Below are positions 28,233 to 35,771 of a stretch of DNA of 64,000 nt, piece by piece (the first letter of the stretch is position 1; every line of letters begins with the position of its first letter). The stretch lies in the NCBI RefSeq assembly GCF_946482605.1, contig NZ_CAMLSE010000008.1, forward strand, positions 124,001 through 188,000, written 5' to 3'. A model generated the notes under the pieces. The model was not told the origin of the DNA. It worked only from the letters and a program-made list of their open reading frames with translations, and ran no database searches. Source of the stretch: an uncultured Dyadobacter sp. GTDB lineage: Bacteria; Bacteroidota; Bacteroidia; Cytophagales; Spirosomataceae. A program made the translations under genes and the position numbers.

Positions 28233-29003
28233 ATGGCTGCAAATGTAACAACACCTGGCGCGGTAGAACCCAAAATGTGGTTGGGGGGTATTGAGCCAAT
28301 GAAAGCGAGTTACGGGAAACTGATGATGTGGTTCTTCCTCATCTCCGATACCTTTACTTTCTCTGCCCTGCTGGTGGCATATGGTACAGCCCGGTTTAGT
28401 TTCCCGGCATTCTCCGGAAATCATGAGGACTTCACGTTCTCGAATATGTACTGGCCGGTACCTGAAAGGGTCTACGAGGCGGTTCCTTTCCTGCATGGTA
28501 TTTCTCTGCCGTTGGTATTTGTAGGTATTATGACGTTCATTTTGATTGCAAGTAGCGTTACAATGGTACTTGCAGTTGAGGCCGGTCACCGCATGGACCG
28601 TGCGAATGTTGAAAAATATATGCTTTGGACAATCCTGGGTGGTTTCACTTTCCTTGGATGCCAGGCCTGGGAATGGTCTCACTTTATCCACGGAACAGAA
28701 GCAGGTTCGGTTATGAAAGTGATCGAAAATGGAACCTGGATAGAAAAGACGATTTTTGGAGCTAACCTGACGGAGAACCAGTATGGACCTCCGGCATTTG
28801 CGGATTTCTTCTTCTTCATCACAGGATTCCACGGAACACACGTATTTAGTGGTGTTATCCTTAACATTCTGATCTTCTTCCGCTCGGCAACTGGCTTCTA
28901 CGATAAGAGAGGAAGTTATGAAATGGTTGAAAAAGTAGGCCTCTACTGGCACTTTGTGGATTTGGTTTGGGTGTTTGTATTTACATTCTTCTACCTGGTA
29001 TAA
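28233..29003 (+). CDS. coxC: Cytochrome c oxidase subunit III
   Basis: A 256-residue integral membrane subunit of the aa3 oxidase. Helices carry the subunit III segments MMWFFLISDTFTFSALLVAYG, LGCQAWEWSHFI, FFFITGFHGTHVFSGVIL and GLYWHFVDLVWVFVFTFFYL, which include the conserved Glu and His residues. It lies 14 bases after the shorter paralogue and 30 bases before the subunit IV gene. Confidence 0.93.
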   Translation: MAANVTTPGAVEPKMWLGGIEPMKASYGKLMMWFFLISDTFTFSALLVAYGTARFSFPAFSGNHEDFTFSNMYWPVPERVYEAVPFLHGISLPLVFVGIMTFILIASSVTMVLAVEAGHRMDRANVEKYMLWTILGGFTFLGCQAWEWSHFIHGTEAGSVMKVIENGTWIEKTIFGANLTENQYGPPAFADFFFFITGFHGTHVFSGVILNILIFFRSATGFYDKRGSYEMVEKVGLYWHFVDLVWVFVFTFFYLV

Positions 29004-29033
29004 ATTATAGAACAATATTAAAATTGAAGTAAA

Positions 29034-29369
29034 ATGGCGGAAGTACACCATCACCACGTACACAACCAGGATCCCGAAGCAGGTGCCGAACAACGGAAAG
29101 CGATCTGGAAAACATTCTGGATTCTGTTGTTGATCACAGCAGGAGAATTTGTGATCGCATTTACGGTACCTCACGGAACATTGAAAGTCTCGGTTTTCAT
29201 TGTGATGACAATCGTTAAAGCGTTCTACATCGTTGGGGAGTTTATGCACTTAAAGCATGAGACAAAGTCGCTCATCTGGTCGATACTCGTGCCGGTTATA
29301 TTTGTAGCCTGGTTGATTCTGGCCCTCCTTCTTGAAGGAAATGCGATTTTCGAAGCGATTTTTCACTAA
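29034..29369 (+). CDS. Cytochrome c oxidase subunit IV-type protein
   Basis: A 111-residue protein with three helices (about 29-50, 57-80 and 83-105), matching the small prokaryotic cytochrome C oxidase subunit IV family (CtaF/CoxD-like; motif FYIVGEFMHLKHE). It probably stabilises the oxidase. The N-terminus has a His cluster (VHHHHVHNQD), which resembles tails on CoxA and ActF. Confidence 0.9.
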   Translation: MAEVHHHHVHNQDPEAGAEQRKAIWKTFWILLLITAGEFVIAFTVPHGTLKVSVFIVMTIVKAFYIVGEFMHLKHETKSLIWSILVPVIFVAWLILALLLEGNAIFEAIFH

Positions 29370-29378
29370 GAAGTAATA

Positions 29379-29951
29379 ATGAAGAAATTTCCCAAAGCCG
29401 GGTTACTGATCGTCACATTAGTAATTCCGGCTTTGATTTTTGTGTTGTTGAAGCTGTTCGCGACGAACCACTATGACTTGCCTTATTTCCTGCCTGCGCA
29501 CAATGCAGCCGGGGAAGTAGTAGTACAGAATGGTGACACCGTGTTCAGTAAGGTCGTGGAGCGTTGCGAGGCGTTAAAGCCAATGCATTTGGAGGGTGGG
29601 TTGACGGTTTTACATCAAATGCCCGAGCCATGCCCGGACGGTTGTCAGAAGGCGATCGACGAAGTCAGGAGAGTAGCCGCGTTGAAGGACGTGATTCCTG
29701 AACTGAAAGTGGTAGCATTAACCGCGGGAAACGCAGAAGCGAAGCAACTGGAATGGGCAATACTCAATTCCGCCGAGACGGTAGACTGCCTGCAAGCAAG
29801 CGGGGTACTGGAAGCGGAAAATGGTATAGTGCTGATAGACCGGGCAGGTTTTGTGAGAGGTTTCTACAAAGGGGGAGATACCGAAGAAACGGATCGTTTG
29901 ATGGCCGAAATCAAGATCCTCGATTATGAGCAGAAGAATAAAGTGAATTAG
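29379..29951 (+). CDS. SCO1/SenC-like membrane-anchored protein
   Basis: A 190-residue protein with one N-terminal membrane anchor (about 8-27) and a thioredoxin-like periplasmic domain. SCO proteins deliver copper to the CuA centre of subunit II. A CxxxC pair is present (CPDGC, about 85-89), followed by KAIDEVRRVAALK and a late VLIDRAGFVRGFYKG strand as in the family. No histidine occurs after the CxxxC, although the third copper ligand of SCO is a His in that region. It may therefore be a redox-only or divergent copper chaperone. Confidence 0.78.
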   Translation: MKKFPKAGLLIVTLVIPALIFVLLKLFATNHYDLPYFLPAHNAAGEVVVQNGDTVFSKVVERCEALKPMHLEGGLTVLHQMPEPCPDGCQKAIDEVRRVAALKDVIPELKVVALTAGNAEAKQLEWAILNSAETVDCLQASGVLEAENGIVLIDRAGFVRGFYKGGDTEETDRLMAEIKILDYEQKNKVN

Positions 29952-29957
29952 GAGCGT

Positions 29958-30497
29958 ATGGCGACAGTAACATTAGAGAAAAAACCGAAATACGAACGTA
30001 TTATCAATATCCTGGCGATAGCTATCCCCGTAGCGGTTGCATTGATGCTTGGAATTCGTCAGAAAATCGATCTGGGGGCCTGGACGAAGGTGTTGCCCCA
30101 TGTAATTGGTGTGATTAATTCTGCTACGGCAGTTTTGTTGCTGGCAGGTTATTACTTCGTGAGGCAAGGGAACGTGGATCGACACAGGCAGGCTATGACC
30201 GGCGCATTTCTGCTGGGAGCGGTTTTCCTGGTGTGCTACATCCTGTACCACATTTCGAATGAATCGACAACTTATGGTGGAACCGGATTTTTAAGACCTA
30301 TCTATTATTTTTTGCTGATCACTCACATCCTGCTTTCGATCGGAGTAGTCTGGTTTGTATTGAGGGCGGTGTATTTTGGTTATACCAATCAGATTGCGCA
30401 GCATAGGAAGGCGGTTAAATGGGCATTACCCATCTGGTTGTATGTCAGTATCAGCGGTGTGATCGTTTATTTCATGATTAGTCCCTATTATGTATGA
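29958..30497 (+). CDS. DUF420 membrane protein, CtaM-like oxidase assembly factor
   Basis: A 179-residue protein with five membrane helices. It carries the DUF420 family pattern: HVIGVINSATAVLLLAGYY, GNVDRHRQAMTGAF, GFLRPIYYFLLITHILLS and QHRKAVKWALPIWLYVSISGVIVY, with the conserved histidines. DUF420 proteins (CtaM/YozB in Firmicutes) are known to be needed for haem A oxidase activity. Position in the cox cluster supports the same role here. Its stop codon overlaps the next ATG (ATGA). Confidence 0.85.
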   Translation: MATVTLEKKPKYERIINILAIAIPVAVALMLGIRQKIDLGAWTKVLPHVIGVINSATAVLLLAGYYFVRQGNVDRHRQAMTGAFLLGAVFLVCYILYHISNESTTYGGTGFLRPIYYFLLITHILLSIGVVWFVLRAVYFGYTNQIAQHRKAVKWALPIWLYVSISGVIVYFMISPYYV

Positions 30498-30775
30498 AAA
30501 AATTTCTGGCAATATCCGGTTTGGTGATCCTGTTCCTGATGAGCAGCGCTGACACTTTTGCGCAATGCGCGATGTGCCGGGGCTCAGTGGAAAGCTCTAT
30601 GGGCAATGGAAGGAATAATGTGGGAGTAGGCTTGAACACTGGAATCATGTTCCTCTTTGTAATGCCTTACCTGCTCGTTGGAATTATCGGCTACCTCTGG
30701 TACCGTAACAGTAAAAGGGCACAGCAAGACCGTGAGTTTGTAATGGCTCGGGTAAAGCAGGCCTACGATAACTAG
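30494..30775 (+). CDS. Small CxxC membrane protein at the end of the cox cluster
   Basis: A 93-residue protein with a signal peptide (about 1-23, ending FAQ) and a CAMC motif immediately after the cleavage site. One membrane helix follows (about 53-70), then a basic tail with KQAYDN at the end. It overlaps the DUF420 gene by 4 bases, so it is probably translationally coupled. No characterised family was recognised. The exposed CxxC next to the membrane and the location suggest metal or thiol chemistry in oxidase assembly, or a small accessory subunit. Confidence 0.8.
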   Translation: MKKFLAISGLVILFLMSSADTFAQCAMCRGSVESSMGNGRNNVGVGLNTGIMFLFVMPYLLVGIIGYLWYRNSKRAQQDREFVMARVKQAYDN

Positions 30776-30795
30776 CGGTACCTTTGAAGACACGG

Positions 30796-30827
30796 AAGGC
30801 GAAATCAGCAATGGTTTCGCCTTTTTT
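30796..30827 (+). terminator. Terminator of the act-cox operon
   Basis: AAGGCGAAA / TTTCGCCTT form a 9-bp stem with a 10-base loop and a run of six T, 20 bases after the last gene of the cluster. Confidence 0.88.
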
Positions 30828-30841
30828 ATTTGAAAATAGGT

Positions 30842-30874
30842 GCCCGTAATGGCGTAGAAATCGCATTAACGGGC
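30842..30874 (+). other. Imperfect hairpin before the glycosidase gene
   Basis: GCCCGT / ACGGGC plus inner AATG / CATT and CG pairs form a stem of about 12 bp with two single-base bulges. It lies 15 bases after the cox terminator and 24 bases before the next ATG. It could be a second terminator (followed by TTTATT) or part of the glycosidase leader. Confidence 0.5.
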
Positions 30875-30898
30875 TTTATTCAAAAATGATTTTTTGAT

Positions 30899-33415
30899 AT
30901 GCGCCGACTATCGCTACTATTCTTACTGGCATGTAATCTGTTTGCCCATGCGCAAACCACTTCCACCGCCAAACCCTGGACTTACTGGTGGTGGATGGGT
31001 AGCGCAGTTACTAAAGGCGATATAACAGCCCAGCTTGAAACTTTCAGTAAATCAGGGTTGGGAGGGGTGCACATTATACCGATCTATGGGGTGAAAGGTT
31101 TCGAGTCCCAGGCTATTCCGTTTCTCGGGCCGCAATGGCTCGACGTAATGCAGCACACGGTGAGAGAGGGAAAGCGCCTTGGCCTGGGAGTGGATATGAC
31201 CACAGGGACAGGATGGCCATTCGGAGGGCCTAATGTGTCGGCACAGACAGCAGCTCAGAGTATGACGGTTATTGACGGAAAGCCTGTTGTCAAGCCTACG
31301 GGACAGAAGGTGAAGCGGCCGGCCCCCGGCGGGGAAGGCTTTGTACTCGATCCGTTTAGTTTAGATGGAATGGCTAAATACCTTACGCGCTTCGACTCGG
31401 CATTTTCAAACAGACAAGATTTGCCGCGTTCGATGTATAATGATTCCTATGAGGCTTATGGAGCGAATTGGACAGCTGATTTCAAGGCACAATTCAAAAC
31501 CCGGCGGGGATATGAACTGGTGGATCGGCTCGGAATGCTGATGGATTCCACCGACAATGCAAATGCTACCCTGGTCCGGATGGATTACCATCGAACGCTC
31601 TCGGAACTGTTGCTGGAACGTTATGCGGAGCCCTGGACGAAATGGAGTCGTGATCATGGCTTTCTGACGCGCTATCAGGCTCATGGTTCACCCGGGAATT
31701 TGTTGGATTTGTACGAAGCGGCAGATATTCCTGAAACGGAATCTTTTGGAACCAGCCGATTTGAGATACCCGGCCTGCGTGTGGATCCGGACTACTCCGT
31801 CGATCAGTTTGGGACGCCCAATCCATTGGCCATGAAATTTGCCTCATCAGCGGCGAATGTCTCAGGCAAGAAACTCGTGAGTTCAGAGACAGGAACGTGG
31901 CTGGCCAATCATTTCAAAGTTTCCCTATCGCAGATTAAACCGCAGATCGATGAGCTTTTCACGGCGGGGATCAACCATATATTTTATCACGGGACCACCT
32001 ACTCGCCAGAGAAAGAGTCCTACCCGGGCTGGTTGTTTTACGCATCGACGAACTTTGGAAAAACTTCTCATTTTGCCGGACATTTTCCGTTGCTGAACCG
32101 CTACGTCGAGTGGTGCCAGAAGCTTTTGCAGGAGAGTAAACCTGATAACGATGTGCTCGTATACTTCCCGATTCATGATTTGTGGGCTACCCGGGCCAAA
32201 TCTGCCGGGGGCGTCCATTTACTGGAAGTACACCACGTAGACCGCTGGCTGCTGGACTTGCCATTCGGAAAGTTGTCTCAAAGGCTGTGGCGCGAAGGAT
32301 ATGCATTTGACTTTGTTTCTGATTTGCAGTTGAAGAAGTTTACAGTCAACGCTGACGGCGTCCTGAATTCCGGGAATGCTATTTATAAAACATTGCTTAT
32401 TCCATCGGTGACTTACCTTCCGGAAGAAACGCTCCGGGAAATTCAACGCCTCGCCAATGCCGGAGCAAAGATCGTTTTCGACGGAAAGGTGCCGGCGACC
32501 GTCACAGGTAATGCGAATCATGAGCAGCGACAAAAAGCATTTGCCGAAAATATGGCCCGGTTGCAGAAGATAAATAATGTCAGGGTTTCAAATGATTTCT
32601 CCGCAGCCCTGTCAGCAAATGGTATCGTTCGTGAGGAGCTTTCACAAAAAGGATTAACCTTTATTCGCAAGCGCGATTCGAAGGGAAGTGTACTTTATTT
32701 TGTTGCAAATCTTGGAAAAACATTCACGAAAGGTTGGGTAAAAGTAGGCAAGGGCGAACTGGTTCTGAAAAATCAGCCGCTTGTGGGTCAGTTACTCATG
32801 CAGGCACGTGAATTAAATGGTGAGCATGAGGTTTTCCTTGAACTGCTTCCCGGCGAATCTTGCTTTTTACAGGCCTCAAGAGGTAAGGCAGAGAAGCCTT
32901 TTGTGGCAGGTAAAAACCGGCAATTTGAGATAAAAGGTAATTGGCGGCTGGATTTTACAGAGGGGAAGCCTTCGTTGCCTGCACCAGCCAGACTGACCGA
33001 CTTAAAATCGTGGACCACATTACCGGATTCTGCGGCCTATTTTTCGGGCAAAGCACGTTACACCATTACGTTCGATGCGCCAGCAGCCATTACAAGAAAC
33101 CAAAATGCAGTACTTGACCTGGGCGATGTGCGAGAAGTTGCAAGCGTCAAACTCAATGGCAAAGATTTGGGCACGGCCTGGCATATTCCATTTCAGCTTT
33201 ACGCCGGTCATACATTGAAAGCAAAAGGTAATGTGCTGGAAATCGAAGTCACCAACCTTTCCGCCAATTACATGCGGCTACGCGACCAGCAGCAACCGGA
33301 ATGGAAGAAGTTTTACGACATTAATATCGTAGACATCACCTATAAGAAATTCGATGCGAGCCGCTGGGTACCGATGCCCTCCGGATTGTTGGGGCCGGTG
33401 AAACTGATTTATTAA
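30899..33415 (+). CDS. Secreted glycoside hydrolase, GH106-like (alpha-L-rhamnosidase type)
   Basis: An 838-residue protein with a signal peptide (about 1-19). The N-terminal region WTYWWWMGSAVTKGDITAQLE, then GLGGVHIIPIYGVKG and GVDMTTGTGWPFGG, is the start of the catalytic barrel typical of GH106-like enzymes of Bacteroidota. The ETESFGTSRFE and SSETGTWL segments also lie in this barrel. The last 150 residues form a beta-sandwich sugar-binding-like domain (LDLGDVREVASVKLNGKDLG, GLLGPVKLIY). It is shorter than many GH106 enzymes. No SusC/SusD or other polysaccharide-utilisation genes lie beside it. Rhamnosidase specificity is inferred from family only. Confidence 0.82.
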   Translation: MRRLSLLFLLACNLFAHAQTTSTAKPWTYWWWMGSAVTKGDITAQLETFSKSGLGGVHIIPIYGVKGFESQAIPFLGPQWLDVMQHTVREGKRLGLGVDMTTGTGWPFGGPNVSAQTAAQSMTVIDGKPVVKPTGQKVKRPAPGGEGFVLDPFSLDGMAKYLTRFDSAFSNRQDLPRSMYNDSYEAYGANWTADFKAQFKTRRGYELVDRLGMLMDSTDNANATLVRMDYHRTLSELLLERYAEPWTKWSRDHGFLTRYQAHGSPGNLLDLYEAADIPETESFGTSRFEIPGLRVDPDYSVDQFGTPNPLAMKFASSAANVSGKKLVSSETGTWLANHFKVSLSQIKPQIDELFTAGINHIFYHGTTYSPEKESYPGWLFYASTNFGKTSHFAGHFPLLNRYVEWCQKLLQESKPDNDVLVYFPIHDLWATRAKSAGGVHLLEVHHVDRWLLDLPFGKLSQRLWREGYAFDFVSDLQLKKFTVNADGVLNSGNAIYKTLLIPSVTYLPEETLREIQRLANAGAKIVFDGKVPATVTGNANHEQRQKAFAENMARLQKINNVRVSNDFSAALSANGIVREELSQKGLTFIRKRDSKGSVLYFVANLGKTFTKGWVKVGKGELVLKNQPLVGQLLMQARELNGEHEVFLELLPGESCFLQASRGKAEKPFVAGKNRQFEIKGNWRLDFTEGKPSLPAPARLTDLKSWTTLPDSAAYFSGKARYTITFDAPAAITRNQNAVLDLGDVREVASVKLNGKDLGTAWHIPFQLYAGHTLKAKGNVLEIEVTNLSANYMRLRDQQQPEWKKFYDINIVDITYKKFDASRWVPMPSGLLGPVKLIY

Positions 33416-33419
33416 TGCA

Positions 33420-34229
33420 TTATTCCCACAAAGGGTAGTGTTCGAGCTGGATCTGCCGGCCGAAGAATATATTGGTGGACTGCTCAAAGGATAAGGTATA
33501 ATCCGATACATAGAATTGCCGCCGGCCTTCGCCTTTTTCATTGATAAGGTAATGCTGTTCCAGCCAGGCTCTCAGCGAACGCGCGACAATCTCTGAAGTG
33601 TCGAGCGTTTCAATGGTGTCACCATAGAATTTACGGATCTGGGTTTTGATCAACGGATAATGCGTACAGCCCAGGATCAATGCTTCAATGCCATTCAGCG
33701 AAGGGTCGGACAAATAGTTCGCGATCACACTTTCACTAATGTTGTTGTCGAAAAATCCTTCTTCGATCATGGGCGCCAATAGTGGTGTCGCCAGAGACTT
33801 TAAATGAATGTTGCGGTCGAGCGCATCTACTTTTTTCTTGTAGACATTCGAAAGGACTGTCGCCTTGGTCCCGATAAGCCCGATCGTTTTTCCTTCGTAA
33901 TGCTCTTTTACATAATCCACCACCGGGTCGATCACATTCAGAACTTTCGCTTTGCTTCCCACGTATTCGCGTACGAGCTCGTACGCAGCAGCAGATGCAG
34001 AGTTGCACGCGATCAGGATGAGCTTGCAGTTTTGCTGTAACAGCATATTACAGATCTTGATCGAATAGGCCTGGATAGCAGCCGTCGATTTGTCGCCATA
34101 GGGCAAATGCGCCGTGTCACCGAAATAGATGGTGTTTTCCTGAGGAAGGAGCTTGGTTACGGCACTGGCGACGGTCATACCGCCGATTCCGCTGTCAAAA
34201 ATTCCGATGGGCGCTGAGGAGTCAAGCAT
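33420..34229 (-). CDS. murI: Glutamate racemase
   Basis: MurI interconverts L- and D-glutamate, supplying the D-glutamate used by MurD. The 269-residue protein has GIFDSGIGGMTVA near the N-terminus, GDTAHLPYG, the first catalytic cysteine in ACNSASA, and the second in LILGCTHYPL. Length is normal. It converges on the glycosidase gene with stop codons only 4 bases apart and is divergent from the ECF sigma gene. Confidence 0.95.
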   Translation of the reverse strand: MLDSSAPIGIFDSGIGGMTVASAVTKLLPQENTIYFGDTAHLPYGDKSTAAIQAYSIKICNMLLQQNCKLILIACNSASAAAYELVREYVGSKAKVLNVIDPVVDYVKEHYEGKTIGLIGTKATVLSNVYKKKVDALDRNIHLKSLATPLLAPMIEEGFFDNNISESVIANYLSDPSLNGIEALILGCTHYPLIKTQIRKFYGDTIETLDTSEIVARSLRAWLEQHYLINEKGEGRRQFYVSDYTLSFEQSTNIFFGRQIQLEHYPLWE

Positions 34230-34361
34230 GGAAAGAGAAAGTCCTATTGATGGTCAAAGAATGATATTCACATCAAAGCTAAAAAAATATCAAAAACTTT
34301 TCTGCCGCATGCAACCTCTCACGGAGGAATGCGCATCTTGCTGTCGAAACCACCAGTTAGA

Positions 34362-34952
34362 ATGGGTCGAATTTTAGCACTATTTAGCCAGGAAGCACAG
34401 CTGATCAAAGCACTTCGAAATGCAGATCCCAAGGCGCAACGACAGCTTTATGACAAATACAGCACGAGGATGCTGGCTTTGTGTTTCCGCTATGTATGTG
34501 ACGATATGGCGGCCGAGGATGTGATGGTGGAAGGTTTTTTAAAGGTTTTTGAAAAGATAGGCCAATTCAACAGTGAGGGGAGTTTTGAAGGATGGGTGAG
34601 GCGGATTATGGTAAACGAAGCGCTGGGCTATCTGAGGAAACAAAAGCGGATACTGGAAGACAACCTGTCGGATGAGGTTAACAACATCCCCGACTATGTC
34701 CACGCCGACCAGCATCTTGAAACCCAGGAGTTGATGGATCTGATAGAGACTTTACCGGTGGGGTACCGGACGGTTTTCAACCTGTATGCGATCGAAGGTT
34801 ATGCACACATTGAAATTGCCCAAATGCTGGGTATCACTGAAAGTACATCGAAATCACAATTGCACCGTGCCAGGGCTCTATTGCAGAAAATGGTATCAGA
34901 GTGGCAAAATGATTATAAAAAAAAAGTAGACTATGAAAAAGCATCCTGTTGA
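34362..34952 (+). CDS. RNA polymerase sigma-70 factor, ECF subfamily
   Basis: A 196-residue ECF sigma factor. Region 2 is visible as DPKAQRQLYDKYSTRMLALCFRY and AAEDVMVEGFLKVFEKI. Region 4 is visible as ETLPVGYRTVFNLYAIEGYAHIEIAQMLGITESTSKSQLHRAR, with the helix-turn-helix. The ATG at 34362 fits the domain start. An in-frame ATG at 34329 is directly abutted by GGAGGA, which is too close to serve as a normal ribosome site. The gene overlaps the next by 20 bases, suggesting a sigma/anti-sigma pair. Confidence 0.9.
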   Translation: MGRILALFSQEAQLIKALRNADPKAQRQLYDKYSTRMLALCFRYVCDDMAAEDVMVEGFLKVFEKIGQFNSEGSFEGWVRRIMVNEALGYLRKQKRILEDNLSDEVNNIPDYVHADQHLETQELMDLIETLPVGYRTVFNLYAIEGYAHIEIAQMLGITESTSKSQLHRARALLQKMVSEWQNDYKKKVDYEKASC

Positions 34953-35760
34953 TGATCTTTTCAAGCGTAAAATGGAAGGGCTGGAAAGAAAACCTTCCGC
35001 GGACGCATGGCTTAAAATTCAGGAAAAGCAGTCGGTGAAAAGTAGCCCGGCATTGCGTCGCGCGGCTGTATGGGGTTGGTATGCGGCGGCCGGTGTAGCT
35101 GCGGCGGTGATGGGAGGATACCTGGTTTGGCAAAATCAACAGGTTGTTGCACCGGGGTCGATCAATGCGGAAAAAGTAGCGGCGATAGCAAGGCAAGCTC
35201 AGCCGGATTCCGCCGTAAATGCAGCCATAAAGGCAAATGCGCCGGTTCAGCAGATTGCCGCCATTGAAAAGGGAGAAAATGCATTGGAACAAAAAGCGCC
35301 AAAGGATTTAATGCCGGCTGCGAAACCACCCCGGGTTAGCAAAATTCAGGCGATCGAGGAGCCCATTCAGCCTATGACGGTTGTGGCGGTAGCAGAAAAG
35401 CCATCCGTTCCTGTGAATGCCATTGAATCAGATCCATTAAATATTCCTGTTCGGCAGGAAGTAAAGATTTTGCCTGATGAGCCAGCTGTTAGTCAGGTAA
35501 ATAAACCGGAGACAGAACCGACAAGGACCATTGTCGTCGCTGTTGAAACCGGTAACAGTGAAACGGATGACAAACCACGTAGTTCCCGGTTTTCGAGGGT
35601 TTTTCGCCAGCTTAAAAATGCAAGGGCAGGTGAGAAGGTCGATTGGGATGAAGTGGGCTTTAATCCGAAAAGTCTTGTTGCGCGTGTGGACGATCGCCTG
35701 CGTGGCCGGGACGAAAAAAGTTTAGAAAAAGATCACCCTAAGGAAAAGACAAAACTGTAA
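34933..35760 (+). CDS. Single-pass membrane protein, probable anti-sigma factor
   Basis: A 275-residue protein: a cytoplasmic N-terminus of about 45 residues (DDLFKRKMEGLERKPSADAW), one helix at about 48-66, and a long periplasmic region rich in Ala, Pro, Val and Glu. The N-terminal segment resembles the sigma-binding start of Bacteroidota anti-sigma-like proteins. Overlap with the ECF gene and the topology support the role; no zinc-binding anti-sigma motif is present. The periplasmic part looks disordered. Confidence 0.65.
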   Translation: MKKHPVDDLFKRKMEGLERKPSADAWLKIQEKQSVKSSPALRRAAVWGWYAAAGVAAAVMGGYLVWQNQQVVAPGSINAEKVAAIARQAQPDSAVNAAIKANAPVQQIAAIEKGENALEQKAPKDLMPAAKPPRVSKIQAIEEPIQPMTVVAVAEKPSVPVNAIESDPLNIPVRQEVKILPDEPAVSQVNKPETEPTRTIVVAVETGNSETDDKPRSSRFSRVFRQLKNARAGEKVDWDEVGFNPKSLVARVDDRLRGRDEKSLEKDHPKEKTKL

Positions 35761-35771
35761 TCTATTGTGCC

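Noticed and set aside
28230..29249. Long minus-strand open frame opposite the subunit III and IV genes
   Set aside because: It is the antisense shadow of three well-supported oxidase genes; its composition (many Cys, His, Arg) and lack of domains do not fit a real protein.
30842..30874. Repeat or transposon end
   Set aside because: Only one imperfect hairpin is seen, with no second copy or transposase; a terminator or leader structure is simpler.
34329..34361. Earlier ATG as start of the ECF sigma factor, preceded by GGAGGA
   Set aside because: GGAGGA directly abuts the ATG, so spacing is unsuitable, and the extra residues are not part of the sigma domain; it remains a minor alternative.
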